DNA of 64,000 nucleotides from CAYVBJ01 sp964449075 (GTDB lineage: Bacteria > Bacteroidota > Rhodothermia > Balneolales > Balneolaceae): the NCBI GenBank assembly GCA_964449075.1, contig CAYVBJ010000010.1, forward strand, positions 1 through 64,000, in the 5' to 3' direction. This document shows positions 44,304-53,599 of this stretch, one piece after another. How positions within the stretch are numbered: position 1 is the first letter of the stretch; every line of letters starts with the position of its first letter. A program made the position numbers and the translations under genes. The notes under the pieces are model-generated. The model did not search any database. It worked only from the letters and a program-made list of their open reading frames with translations, and was not told the DNA's origin.

Positions 44304-45671
44304 TTAAAAATCATCACTATTTAAATTCTCCAGGCAACTTTCAATAATTTTGTCAGAAGTTATGTGTCCGGAAGTGCCTGAGAATAAAAAACCGGTTTTT
44401 GTATCGAGGTAATAATTGTAAGTGTAGAAATTACCCGGACTATTTATACAACAGTTCGCATTCGAAAAAGAGATGTAAGCGGGCTTAAAATGGTGATTGG
44501 CCGGTAACTGGTGAATTACCTGCTCAGGCTCAAATAAGCCATGGGTAACGAAATGATGCTCAGGTTTAACGAGACTGTCATATTGCACGCTATACTCATC
44601 CCATTTGTCTGCCACCTTGTTTAAATCGAAAGACAATGGTTTTGTTATTATAAAAATAGCGGAATTTTCTCCTTCACGGTTTAGTATCTGCCGCCATTCA
44701 GCATTGTCTGATGCTGTATACGTTGGGATTTCAACCTCTGTATGAAAATTCTTTAGCAGTGAAGAATCCTCCGCAACTAATACCGGCCGACAACTTTCCG
44801 GCGATTTTTTCATGTTATGTTTGATCAGCAGATCGGCAATGGAATGAATATCGGAACCGGGCAATCCCGAAAAAAGATATATTCCTTTTTCACAGTCCGG
44901 GTTTTTGGGTTGTAACTCTTCATCAAGAATTTTTTTTATTTGATTAATCTGGATTTCCGGCTGGCCACCTGGAAGAGGTGTATTTCTGAACCAATGATTT
45001 AGAAGTCCCGGATTAAAATTTTTGGAAATCAGGTGCCTGTAAACCGGGTTTCCGGTAATATCGGGCAGCAATTCCTTACCAATCAATCTTGAATAGGCTT
45101 CGAGGTTAAGAAGCCGCTGCTGAATTTGCTCAAATTGGTGATTGCAGGCATGAAAACTAGTCTCTTTTATATAGGGTTTTCTCTTTTTTAAATGAGAATG
45201 CGGATTAGTCTTATTTTCTTTTTCGGGAGTTTCAATAGGCTTTTTTTCTTTTTTAGGAGGGGTGGACTCATAATTATTGCTGCTTCTTTCAAAATAGACC
45301 CCATCGGATGCCGCTGACTGCGGTTCGTAAGCCCGGTAAGTTTGATTCTTATTTTTGTTGTACGAAACGTTATCTGTCACCCTTCCATGATCACCGCTAT
45401 TTTCCATAAGTTTATTTATAGATTTACCGCCTTTCTCAAACAGTTCTTCAAACTGACTCAGAAGAGGTTTCAGAAGATGCACCGGTTTTTTTCTTTTCGG
45501 GTCCGGATGATAACTTTCTGATTCAGATTCTTCAATAGCAACGGTAATTGAAGCCGGAAATCCGGGTTTTGATTCGGCAGACTCAAGGACAACGAATTTA
45601 TTGTCAAAGAGTAAAGAAGCTTTATTACGTGCTTCTTTAAGATTGTCTCCTTTTACTTTTCTGATATTCAT
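44304..45671 (-). CDS. FlhF-like protein without GTPase motifs
   Basis: A 455-residue protein directly after flhA (ATGA overlap). The first ~50 residues (MNIRKVKGDNLKEARNKASL) resemble the FlhF B domain. The middle (about 60-170) is Lys/Glu/Pro-rich and low-complexity. Residues about 175-235 resemble the helical N domain of FlhF. Where the G domain should start, KGIYLFSGLPGSDIHSIADL (263-281) replaces the GPTGVGKTT P-loop: the lysine and threonine are Ile275 and His276. No DTAGR or TKxD motif is clear. FlhF is an SRP-type GTPase that places and numbers flagella; this version probably binds no GTP. Its identity as FlhF relies on position and weak end-domain similarity. Confidence 0.6.
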   Translation of the reverse strand: MNIRKVKGDNLKEARNKASLLFDNKFVVLESAESKPGFPASITVAIEESESESYHPDPKRKKPVHLLKPLLSQFEELFEKGGKSINKLMENSGDHGRVTDNVSYNKNKNQTYRAYEPQSAASDGVYFERSSNNYESTPPKKEKKPIETPEKENKTNPHSHLKKRKPYIKETSFHACNHQFEQIQQRLLNLEAYSRLIGKELLPDITGNPVYRHLISKNFNPGLLNHWFRNTPLPGGQPEIQINQIKKILDEELQPKNPDCEKGIYLFSGLPGSDIHSIADLLIKHNMKKSPESCRPVLVAEDSSLLKNFHTEVEIPTYTASDNAEWRQILNREGENSAIFIITKPLSFDLNKVADKWDEYSVQYDSLVKPEHHFVTHGLFEPEQVIHQLPANHHFKPAYISFSNANCCINSPGNFYTYNYYLDTKTGFLFSGTSGHITSDKIIESCLENLNSDDF

Positions 45672-47776
45672 AATTCAACGGGTTCCTGAAGTTTAGGTTC
45701 AGATTTCTCAAGTTCAATTTTTTCAAATTTTTTGATCTGGGTATCGATTGTTAAATCGTTATAAGAGAGCACTACCACATCAGGTATTACAGATACAAGG
45801 AAATCGTAAATGGCCGGCCTTAGTACCGGGGATGTCAGAATAATGGGTTTATGACCGCCGGCAATCATTTTTTCAAATACTTTATTACAGGCAACATAAA
45901 ACTTTTCAACAGTATCGGGTGCAAAACCAAGTGTGCTTGGATGCAGGTTCCCCTGCTGAGCCTGGGTAATAAAGTGAGACTCAAGAGCGCTGTCGAGTAC
46001 AGATACCGTTACATTCCCGGCAGAATCACTGTACATTTTTGTAATTTTATCTGCAAGACTGTTCCGCACGTATTCCGTTAACACCTCGGGGTTCTGTGTT
46101 TTTCCATGATAATCTGCTACCGTTTCAAGGATAGTGTTCAGATCACGAATCGGAACCTGTTCTTTTAAAAGTCGTTTTAATACTTTCTGGATATTTCCAT
46201 AGCCCATCTTTTCAGGAATCAACTCTTCTACAACAGCCGGTGATGACTCTTTTAAATTTTCAATAAGTTTTTTCACCATCTGCCTGTCAAGTAATTTGTA
46301 TGCATTACGTTTTATTATTTCAATAAGATGAGTGGTGATGACAGCCCCGGCTTCAATAATTGAGAGGCCGAATTTTTCAGCCTCCGCCCTGTTTTTGGAG
46401 TTTACCCAAACGGCGTCCATGCCAAATGCCGGATCTTTGGTTTTAACTCCCGGAAGTTCAAGATCAAGATCTGCAGGTAAAAGAACCATGTGATACTCAG
46501 GCAAAAGATCTCCTTTTCCCTGCAGAATGCCACGCATTTTGATTACGTATTCATTAGCATCCAGCTGGATATTATCCCGGATGCGAATAGGAGGGACAAG
46601 AATTCCAAGCTCAATTGCAAGTTGTTTCCGGAGGGATGACATCCGGTCGAGCAGATCGCCGCCCTGTTCAGGATCTACAAGCGGGATTACACTGTAACCA
46701 ATTTCCAGTTCAAGTGTATCCATCAGGAGGTAATCCTCGATTTTATCTTCCGGAGCATCCCTCTGTTCTTTTTCTTCGGTTGCCAGAACCAGGTCTTGTT
46801 CATCTTCCTTGCTTTTTTTGTTTGCCTGGAAAGCTAAAAATCCTGCGAGAAGCCAAAAAGGGAAAGCAGGCATTCCTGGAAGAGCTCCCATAATGAAAAT
46901 AAATGCAGCAGACAGAGCAATTACTTTAGGGCTGCCAAATAACTGGCCGGTTATTTCTGTACTTAAATTTCCTTCAGATGCGGCCCTTGTTACTATAATA
47001 CCGGCTGCGGTTGAGATCAGAAGAGAAGGAATCTGGCTTACCAGGCCATCCCCGATTGTAAGAAGCGTATAAGTAGCAGCCGCATCCCCGATAGCCATGC
47101 CTTGCTGCATAGTACCGATCACAAGACCGCCGATAATATTAATAAAGGTGATTAACAGGCCTGCAATCACATCGCCACGAACAAATTTACTGGCTCCGTC
47201 CATGGCTCCGTAAAAATCACTCTCTCTCGATATCTCTTCACGTCTCTTTTTAGCCTCTTCATCTGTTAATAATCCTGCATTGAGATCTGCATCAATTGCC
47301 ATCTGTTTACCGGGCATGGCATCAAGAGTGAAACGGGCTGAAACCTCAGCAATACGAGATGCACCTTTGGTGATTACAACAAAATTAATGATTACCAAAA
47401 CTGCGAAGATAATTACACCGATAACATAATTGCCCTGCACTACAAAACTTCCAAATGCTGCAATCAGGTTACCAGCAAATCCTTCACTTAGAATGAGTCT
47501 GGTTGAAGCTACATTAAGAGATAATCGAAAAAGTGTAAGTATCAGAAGCATTCCCGGGAATACTGCAAACTCAAGTGGCTTATTTGTGTAGAAAGCGACA
47601 AGCAGAACAATCACTGATAATGACACACTCATAGCAAGGAAAAAATCAAGCAGCCCCGGTGGTATCGGGAGCACCATAATCATCAGGATCATCAGGATAC
47701 TGGAAGAGACCAGAATATCCGACCTGCTCATGAGAAAGGCTATCCATCCCTGGTTTTTTTCAGTTACTTCTTTCAT
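45668..47776 (-). CDS. flhA: flagellar export gate protein FlhA
   Basis: A 702-residue core of the export gate: eight helices in the first ~310 residues with the FHIPEP hallmarks (ARFTLDAMPGKQMAIDADLN and FVRGDVIAGLLITFINIIGG), then the cytoplasmic substrate-docking ring (NPEVLTEYVRNSLADKITKM; LTSPVLRPAIYDFLVSVIPD). Starts 1 bp after the flhB stop. Confidence 0.97.
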   Translation of the reverse strand: MKEVTEKNQGWIAFLMSRSDILVSSSILMILMIMVLPIPPGLLDFFLAMSVSLSVIVLLVAFYTNKPLEFAVFPGMLLILTLFRLSLNVASTRLILSEGFAGNLIAAFGSFVVQGNYVIGVIIFAVLVIINFVVITKGASRIAEVSARFTLDAMPGKQMAIDADLNAGLLTDEEAKKRREEISRESDFYGAMDGASKFVRGDVIAGLLITFINIIGGLVIGTMQQGMAIGDAAATYTLLTIGDGLVSQIPSLLISTAAGIIVTRAASEGNLSTEITGQLFGSPKVIALSAAFIFIMGALPGMPAFPFWLLAGFLAFQANKKSKEDEQDLVLATEEKEQRDAPEDKIEDYLLMDTLELEIGYSVIPLVDPEQGGDLLDRMSSLRKQLAIELGILVPPIRIRDNIQLDANEYVIKMRGILQGKGDLLPEYHMVLLPADLDLELPGVKTKDPAFGMDAVWVNSKNRAEAEKFGLSIIEAGAVITTHLIEIIKRNAYKLLDRQMVKKLIENLKESSPAVVEELIPEKMGYGNIQKVLKRLLKEQVPIRDLNTILETVADYHGKTQNPEVLTEYVRNSLADKITKMYSDSAGNVTVSVLDSALESHFITQAQQGNLHPSTLGFAPDTVEKFYVACNKVFEKMIAGGHKPIILTSPVLRPAIYDFLVSVIPDVVVLSYNDLTIDTQIKKFEKIELEKSEPKLQEPVEL

Positions 47777-47777
47777 T

Positions 47778-48848
47778 CTAAATTTTCTTTTGTTTTAATT
47801 TGTAAACATAAGCCAGGATTTCCGCTACAACCTGGAAGTAATCTTCCGGAACTGTTTCATCTTCGTTGGTTGATGCATAAAGAGCCCTGGCCACAGGAGG
47901 ATTTTCAATAATGGGTATATCAAACTCTTTTGCATGTGAACGGATTTTCAAAGCTTTTTTTCGCATACCTTTTGCTTTTACAACAGGAGCGCTGTTATTT
48001 TCAGGATTATACTGAAGAGCAACTGCATAGTGGGTTGGATTGGTAATTACCACATCGGATGACATGACGGCGTGATCCAGCCGTTTTTGTTGTGAAAAAC
48101 TGAGAGCTGCCTGACGGCGCTTGTTTTTCATGTGAGGATCTCCCTCCATCTGCTTGTGTTCATCACGTATCTCCTGCTTAGTCATTCGAAGCTCTTTTTT
48201 GTGTTGAAACCGTGTATACATTGCATCCATAATGGCCAGAATAACCAGTGCTGTCAGTATTCGTGTCATTAGCAGTAATATCAGCCGTCCGGCTTCGGCC
48301 AGCGTTACACTCATAGGCATTACAAGCATTGTAATAAAAAGCTCCAGTTCATTGCTGAGTGTGATAAAGATGATGGTGCCGATAATAAAAATTTTACTGA
48401 GGCCTTTAACCAGCTCAGCAATACCACGCATTGAGAAAACCTTTTGAAACCCTTTCATCGGATCAATCCGGTTTGGTTTGGGCTCAATCGCTTTTGGCGC
48501 AATGACTACACCGGTCTGTATAAGATTGGCCAGAAGGGAAACCACAAGAAGAGCCAGTAATAACGGACTAATTACCTTAAATCCAAGAGCTAAAGTGGTT
48601 TCAAGAATTTGTAATGCCTGTTCACTGTTGCTGATTGGCTGATCAAGATTTATAAAAATTTGCCGGAATAACGACTGAAACTGGCTGTAAATCCATTCTC
48701 CGGAGTAAAGTATTACCATTACCGATACAAGCATCAGAAGTACGGACGATACTTCCTGGCTTTTTGGGACATTTCCCTCCTCACGTGCTTTTTCAAGCCG
48801 CAACGCAGTAGGATCTTCGGTTTTATCTTGTTTATCCTGTTCAGGCAT
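47778..48848 (-). CDS. flhB: flagellar export switch protein FlhB
   Basis: A 356-residue export protein with four helices and an autocleaving cytoplasmic domain: SSDVVITNPTHYAVALQYNP has the NPTH site. N-terminus EQDKQDKTEDPTALRLEKAR is characteristic. It interacts with FliK for the hook-to-filament switch. First gene of the minus-strand flhB-flhA-flhF-like-orf69-fliA operon; no convincing promoter was recognised in 48849-49000. Confidence 0.97.
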   Translation of the reverse strand: MPEQDKQDKTEDPTALRLEKAREEGNVPKSQEVSSVLLMLVSVMVILYSGEWIYSQFQSLFRQIFINLDQPISNSEQALQILETTLALGFKVISPLLLALLVVSLLANLIQTGVVIAPKAIEPKPNRIDPMKGFQKVFSMRGIAELVKGLSKIFIIGTIIFITLSNELELFITMLVMPMSVTLAEAGRLILLLMTRILTALVILAIMDAMYTRFQHKKELRMTKQEIRDEHKQMEGDPHMKNKRRQAALSFSQQKRLDHAVMSSDVVITNPTHYAVALQYNPENNSAPVVKAKGMRKKALKIRSHAKEFDIPIIENPPVARALYASTNEDETVPEDYFQVVAEILAYVYKLKQKKI

Positions 48849-49078
48849 TCAGTTTAATTTTGGATATCCGCTGAAACCATTAAATGATTTCTGAGAGACA
48901 GATAATCCTGTACAGATCTAAGTTTTATTTACCAGATAACCGGATCATGTGATCAGGTGTTGTACAAAACAGTACTGTGCGGATATATATCAAAAAGAAT
49001 ACCAGAGTCTGAATCGGCTATCCAGGTTATTTAAAGAGACAGACTGCCGGGCACGGTCACCATTTATTTCCGCAATGC

Positions 49079-49104
49079 GGTAAAAATTTCCGCAGACGGA
49101 AAAA
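49079..49104 (-). promoter_or_regulatory. shared flagellar upstream element (flgF/flhB copy)
   Basis: On the minus strand this 26-bp stretch matches 23768-23793 (upstream of flgB) at 22 of 26 positions. On the plus strand it follows a related ATTTCCGCAATGCGG (49066-49080), and the TTTCCG motif repeats at a 20-bp spacing (49067 and 49087), about two helical turns. It is 114-139 bp upstream of the -24 element of a sigma-54-like sequence before flgF. Confidence 0.5.
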
Positions 49105-49216
49105 TTATGATGCAGAAAGCCTGACCCCACTTTTTTACCCGAAAAGTACACTTAACAATGAAAAAAGACCGCTTTTCGATAAAAACAGAATGGGTGTAAA
49201 AGGAAAAAGATCTGTA

Positions 49217-49231
49217 TGGCATGAATCTTGA
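49217..49231 (+). promoter_or_regulatory. possible sigma-54 promoter of the flgF operon
   Basis: TGGCAT-GAATC-TTGA: the -24 half fits, and the -12 half is TTGA where TTGC is consensus (GG at 49218-49219, 10 bp, then GA). It lies 40-54 bp upstream of the flgF ATG. The other sequence in the 422-bp divergent region 48849-49270 shows no clear sigma-70 or sigma-28 promoter. Confidence 0.45.
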
Positions 49232-49270
49232 AACTGATCTGGTCAAACATGAAAAAAAATTAATTTGATT

Positions 49271-50011
49271 ATGATCGACCGGTTAACACACTCAATGCAG
49301 GCTCTCCAGCGGCTGATGAAAGCCCAGGAAGTAACGGCAAATAATATTGCCAACCTGAATACACCGGGATTTAAATCGGACAAACTGTTTTATCATTCCT
49401 TTATTGAACAGCTGAATGGTGAAGCTTCTTCAGTGGTGCGTCCTCAACAGACAATTAATATGGCCCAGGGAAATTTTGAGTCAACCGAAAATCCTTTTGA
49501 CCTTGCAATTGAAGGAGAAGGCTTTTTCAAACTTGAACTGGATGGACAGGAGCTTTTGACAAGAAACGGCCGATTCAGACTTAATGCGGATGGATTTCTG
49601 GTAAATGATGAAGGCGCGAATGTTATTGGTGAAAACGGGCCGGTATCTGTTCCCATTCTGCATGAGCAATCGGGTACGGCGGAAACAGAACAGAGAATTG
49701 AGATATCCAAAAACGGAACAGTATTCGTAAATGATGAGAAGATTGATAAAATAGAGCTGGCCAGAGTTGAACATTTGCCAGGTCTTGAACGTCATGCGGC
49801 AGGATACTATACGGCTCCGCCCGGACTGGAAGTGTTGAAAGATAGTGAAAGTGCAGTTCTCCAGGGGTTTTTTGAATCGGGTAATGTAGATCCACTGCAG
49901 GAAATGGTTGCAATGATGAACCATGCGGGCATGTTTGAAGCCCAGCAAAAAGTAATGCTGACCACCGATGAACTGCTATCAAGGGCAACAAATACAATCG
50001 CCCGGTTTTAG
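49271..50011 (+). CDS. flgF: flagellar rod protein FlgF
   Basis: A 246-residue proximal rod protein with N-terminal rod motif (ANNIANLNTPGFKSDKLFYH), the FDLAIEGEGFFKLEL stretch shared by FlgE/F/G, and C-terminal ESGNVDPLQEMVAMMNHAGM. It ends with DELLSRATNTIARF. Start is ATG 49271; the TTG six bases upstream is not needed. Shorter than FlgG and next to it, the usual order. Confidence 0.93.
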   Translation: MIDRLTHSMQALQRLMKAQEVTANNIANLNTPGFKSDKLFYHSFIEQLNGEASSVVRPQQTINMAQGNFESTENPFDLAIEGEGFFKLELDGQELLTRNGRFRLNADGFLVNDEGANVIGENGPVSVPILHEQSGTAETEQRIEISKNGTVFVNDEKIDKIELARVEHLPGLERHAAGYYTAPPGLEVLKDSESAVLQGFFESGNVDPLQEMVAMMNHAGMFEAQQKVMLTTDELLSRATNTIARF

Positions 50012-50106
50012 ATGAATAAAAAGCCCATGAAATACTGTTGTACCTGAATAACACAATAAGTGAGTTTTCCAGTGAAAAATTTTAATCAATAAATAAAACC
50101 TTCATT

Positions 50107-50904
50107 ATGCCTACACGAGCACTAAGTACAGCAGCACTCGGTATGAGTGCCCAGCAGCGAGCAGTAGATAATATTGCCAACAACCTGGCCAATGTAAATA
50201 CAACAGGATTCAAACAGAGCAGTATTGCTTTTCAGGATCTCTTTTACCAGAATGTTGAGATATCAAAACGCGGCACATCATCAGACCAGATCAGCAGCGT
50301 TCCGTCCCAGTTACAGCTTGGTCATGGATCCAGGGCTGTTGCCAATATCCGGAATTTCACCCAGGGTCCGCTGAGTGAAAGCGGGAATCCGCTGCATTTG
50401 GCCATCAACGGCAGCGGGTTTCTGCAGGTAGAAATGCCCGACGGCAGTGTGGCTTACACACGAGACGGGAACCTCTCACTTGACTCGACAGGACGTGTTG
50501 TAACTCAATCGGGGGTGCCACTGGCAGATTTTATTGAAGTACCCGAAGATATTCAGGGATTAAACATCTCAAAAGAAGGAATAGTAACAGCCCGACTGAA
50601 CGGAGACGGCGATACAATTGAACTTGGACAGATCGAGCTTGCAAAATTTGTAAACACGTCTGGCCTCACAGCGATGGGAGATAATTTATATTCACAAACC
50701 GAAGCTTCCGGATTACCGATTTTCGGAACACCCGGCATGGAAGGATTCGGAACCATTGAACAGGGTTTTCTGGAGCAGTCAAACGTGGATATTGTAACTG
50801 AAATGGTAAATCTGATTTCAGCACAAAGAGCCTACGAAACCAATTCGAAAATGGTTCAGACTACAGAAGATATGATGGCAATGACCAATGCCATAAAACG
50901 ATAA
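50107..50904 (+). CDS. flgG: flagellar distal rod protein FlgG
   Basis: A 265-residue distal rod protein. MPTRALSTAALGMSAQQRAV and NLANVNTTGFKQSSIAFQDL at the N-terminus, and EQSNVDIVTEMVNLISAQRA with YETNSKMVQTTEDMM at the C-terminus, are textbook FlgG. A 95-bp gap precedes it with no recognised site. Confidence 0.96.
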   Translation: MPTRALSTAALGMSAQQRAVDNIANNLANVNTTGFKQSSIAFQDLFYQNVEISKRGTSSDQISSVPSQLQLGHGSRAVANIRNFTQGPLSESGNPLHLAINGSGFLQVEMPDGSVAYTRDGNLSLDSTGRVVTQSGVPLADFIEVPEDIQGLNISKEGIVTARLNGDGDTIELGQIELAKFVNTSGLTAMGDNLYSQTEASGLPIFGTPGMEGFGTIEQGFLEQSNVDIVTEMVNLISAQRAYETNSKMVQTTEDMMAMTNAIKR

Positions 50905-50921
50905 TGGAATTATTCTGAACC

Positions 50922-51602
50922 ATGATATTAATAACAACTCTTATTCTCATATTTTCCATATCGGGTTATATTCAAATCCGTGAGGCTAAACTTGAGAAGA
51001 AAATCGTGAATCTGTCTGAAGAGTATCTCCATGAGATATATCACGAAACTGAATTTGAAGTAGAAGTTAAATGGATGCCTCCCGCTTTAAAAAAGCTCAC
51101 TGATTCTGAAGTTGAAGAGATACGATTTCAGAACAGAGAATTGCCAAGAGGGTTGGTTTCTGCAGAAGCAATGACAGAAAGAGGCGTTTATCCAATTCAG
51201 CTCTATATACGGGTTACACTAAATCTGCCGGTAGCAGAATCAAGATTGTTGAAAGGTGATGAGTTTGGACCAGAAGAGCTGCAGACCAAAAAAGCAGATG
51301 TAACTTCTCTGAAAGAGCTTCCCCTGCTTGTTTTGGATAATTCAACCTGGATTGCAAACAGAGATATTGAGCCCGGAGAATTTATATATGACAGGGATAT
51401 CGTTAAAGGAAATATTCTTCGCAGAGGACAGCAGGTTACAATGATTTATGATGAGGAAAATCTGGCAATTGAAATGAGCTGTGAAATTCGACAACCTGCT
51501 TCGCCGGGAGAAGTTACAATTCTCAGATGCAGTGATACCGGAAAAAGATATGAAGCAATATTAAATGAAAATAAAAAGGCATCATGGATAAAAACACTGT
51601 AA
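50922..51602 (+). CDS. flgA: P-ring assembly chaperone FlgA
   Basis: A 226-residue periplasmic protein: hydrophobic N-terminal signal (LITTLILIFSISGYI), then a SAF-type C-terminal domain (NRDIEPGEFIYDRDIVKGNI; LRRGQQVTMIYDEENLAI). FlgA binds FlgI and assists P-ring formation. It overlaps the flgH start by 19 bp, which suggests translational coupling of ring genes. Confidence 0.85.
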   Translation: MILITTLILIFSISGYIQIREAKLEKKIVNLSEEYLHEIYHETEFEVEVKWMPPALKKLTDSEVEEIRFQNRELPRGLVSAEAMTERGVYPIQLYIRVTLNLPVAESRLLKGDEFGPEELQTKKADVTSLKELPLLVLDNSTWIANRDIEPGEFIYDRDIVKGNILRRGQQVTMIYDEENLAIEMSCEIRQPASPGEVTILRCSDTGKRYEAILNENKKASWIKTL

Positions 51603-52201
51603 AAGACGACTTCATTAAATTTTTAATTACGTTAATGCTGGTTCTACTTGCACAGGATCTGGCGGCTCAGCGATCGCTCTACTCAGATGTAAAAGCCCAC
51701 CGTGTCGGAGATGTAATCACGGTAATTCTTACGGAAAACATTAGTGGTTCATCCAGCAGCGATGCCCGAACAAGGTCGAGCCGTGATGGAAGCACATCCA
51801 ATACTTTTGAGGGAAGTGTATTTCCTGCATCAGCAACGTTTGGTGCCAATTCGAGTGTCGATTTTAATTCGGATGACCGAATTTCTTCAAATCAGAGACA
51901 ACTTCTGCGAGGAACCCTAAGCGTGCGAATTGAAGAGGTTGAAGAAGGAGGGAATTTTCTGATATCCGGTAAGAGGTCAATGGAGATCAGCGGGGAGTCG
52001 TACCAGATGACATTGCGCGGCTACATACGTGGAACGGATATCAACGATGCGAATGAAGTTCTTTCATATCGAATCGCAGACGCAGATATCGTCTATTATA
52101 ATGAAGAAGGGCAATTCACAGATAAGAGAAGAAAAAAACGAACGCTGCTCTGGATTATACTCGGAGCGATAACCGGGGCCTCTGCCGCTATGGCAAGCTG
52201 A
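51584..52201 (+). CDS. flgH: L-ring protein FlgH, non-lipoprotein form
   Basis: A 205-residue L-ring subunit. Family features: SLYSDVKAHRVGDVITVILT, ENISGSSSSDARTRSS, LRGTLSVRIEEVEEGGNFLI and SGEDSY-like ISGESYQMTLRGYIRGTDI (positions about 140-158). FlgH is usually a lipoprotein, but here the N-terminal signal (ITLMLVLLAQDLAAQ) has no cysteine, and the whole protein contains none. A basic run is followed by a hydrophobic C-terminal tail (TLLWIILGAITGASAAMAS) that could anchor it instead. Ends in a stop overlapping the flgI ATG. Confidence 0.9.
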   Translation: MDKNTVKDDFIKFLITLMLVLLAQDLAAQRSLYSDVKAHRVGDVITVILTENISGSSSSDARTRSSRDGSTSNTFEGSVFPASATFGANSSVDFNSDDRISSNQRQLLRGTLSVRIEEVEEGGNFLISGKRSMEISGESYQMTLRGYIRGTDINDANEVLSYRIADADIVYYNEEGQFTDKRRKKRTLLWIILGAITGASAAMAS

Positions 52202-53513
52202 TGAAATTTATAAAAATGCAGATCATGTTACCGAAACAGATATTATTGATAGCCCTGTTGCTAACATATCTTGTTGGCAACCCGGTTTCCTCCGAAGCTC
52301 AAACAAGATTGAGTGATCTTGTTGAAATTGACAGGGCTCAAAAAATGGAACTAATCGGCTACGGCCTTGTTGCCGGATTGGACCGTTCCGGCGATCGTGC
52401 ACTCAACCGGAGAGGTGCCGTATTTACGGTTCAGTCTATTGCCAGTATGTTGAGAAAATTTGATGTAAATGTAAATACAGATCATCTAAGGACAAGAAAT
52501 GTGGCAGCAGTTATTGTGACAGCTACCATTGGACCTTACCACGCCCCGGGAAGTGAGCTGGATGTGACGGTTTCTTCACTGGGTGATGCAAGCAGCTTAA
52601 ATGGAGGCGTACTGTTACAAACTCCACTTATTAACCCTCAGACCGAACGTGTTTATGCATTTGCACAGGGCCCGCTAATTGTAGGCAGTATTAACAATGA
52701 GATTGCAGGTGCCCGTGTTGGAAGAAATCCCACACTAACAGCCACCGTTCCGGGAGGTGGAAATGTTGTTGACAGTGAAATGTATCAGCCTGATCCGGAT
52801 GAGCCGTTAGGCCTGATTCTGAGAAATCCGAATTTTAATAACGCTTCAAGAATTGTAGATGCCATCAATGATCGTTTTGAAACAGAGATCGCAAGTGCCA
52901 GAAATGCAGGGTTCGTATCCGTTGAATGGCCGGATGGATTTGAAGATACCGGCGACCTTAGTTTTTTCACCAGTGTAGTGATGGATCTTGAAATTGACGT
53001 GGATATGCCCGCACGGGTAGTAATTAATGAGCGAACCGGCACTGTGGTTGCAGGCGGGGATGTTTTGATTGGTGAGGTATTGGTGAGTCATGGAAATATC
53101 AGAATTCAGTCACAGGTATTTCCATTTGTATCACAACCGCTTCCTTTCAGCAGGGGAGGTGAAACTGTGGAAANNNNNNNNNNNNNNNNNNNNNNNNNNN
53201 NNNNNNNNNNNNNNNNNNNNNNNNNNNNNNNNNNNNNNNNNNNNNNNNNNNNNNNNNNNNNNNNNNNNNNNNNTTTCCATTTGTATCACAACCGCTTCCT
53301 TTCAGCAGGGGAGGTGAAACTGTGGAAAGTGCCACGTCAGAAGTTGCCGTTACGGAAGAATCAGCAAATAATATAGTCATCGAACAGGATACACGTGTCG
53401 TAGACCTGGCAAACTCATTAAATGAGCTTGGCCTTTCTCCCAAAGATATTATCTCGATTATGCAGGCTATCGATAAAGCAGGTGCGCTAAAAGGTAAATT
53501 AATAGTAATGTAG
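52201..53513 (+). CDS. flgI: P-ring protein FlgI, interrupted by an assembly gap
   Basis: Periplasmic P-ring subunit: signal peptide (about 1-33), RLSDLVEIDRAQKMELIGYG, NVAAVIVTATIGPYHAPGS and GSELDVTVSSLGDASSLNGG hallmarks, and ending LSPKDIISIMQAIDKAGALK. The 100 N at 53174-53273 is flanked by a 55-bp exact duplicate (53119-53173 and 53274-53328). Removing 155 bp gives one frame of about 385 residues, a little over the ~365 of enteric FlgI with a longer leader. A 1-bp overlap links it to flgH. Confidence 0.94.
53174..53273. other. 100-N scaffold gap with 55-bp duplicated flanks
   Basis: The 55 bases at 53119-53173 equal 53274-53328, the same pattern as in the thiolase and fliA gaps. Nothing need be missing. 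Confidence 0.93.
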
Positions 53514-53599
53514 ACAGAACATGAAACAGATACCGGAACGAAATTTAATGAGAAGTATTCAGGTCATCATTTTCACACATTTGAAAAAAGGTATATAAC

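Noticed and set aside
49176..49183. TTCGATAA resembling a sigma-28 -10 element before flgF
   Set aside because: There is no TAAA-like -35 at the 15-bp spacing; flgF is expected to be an earlier-class gene.
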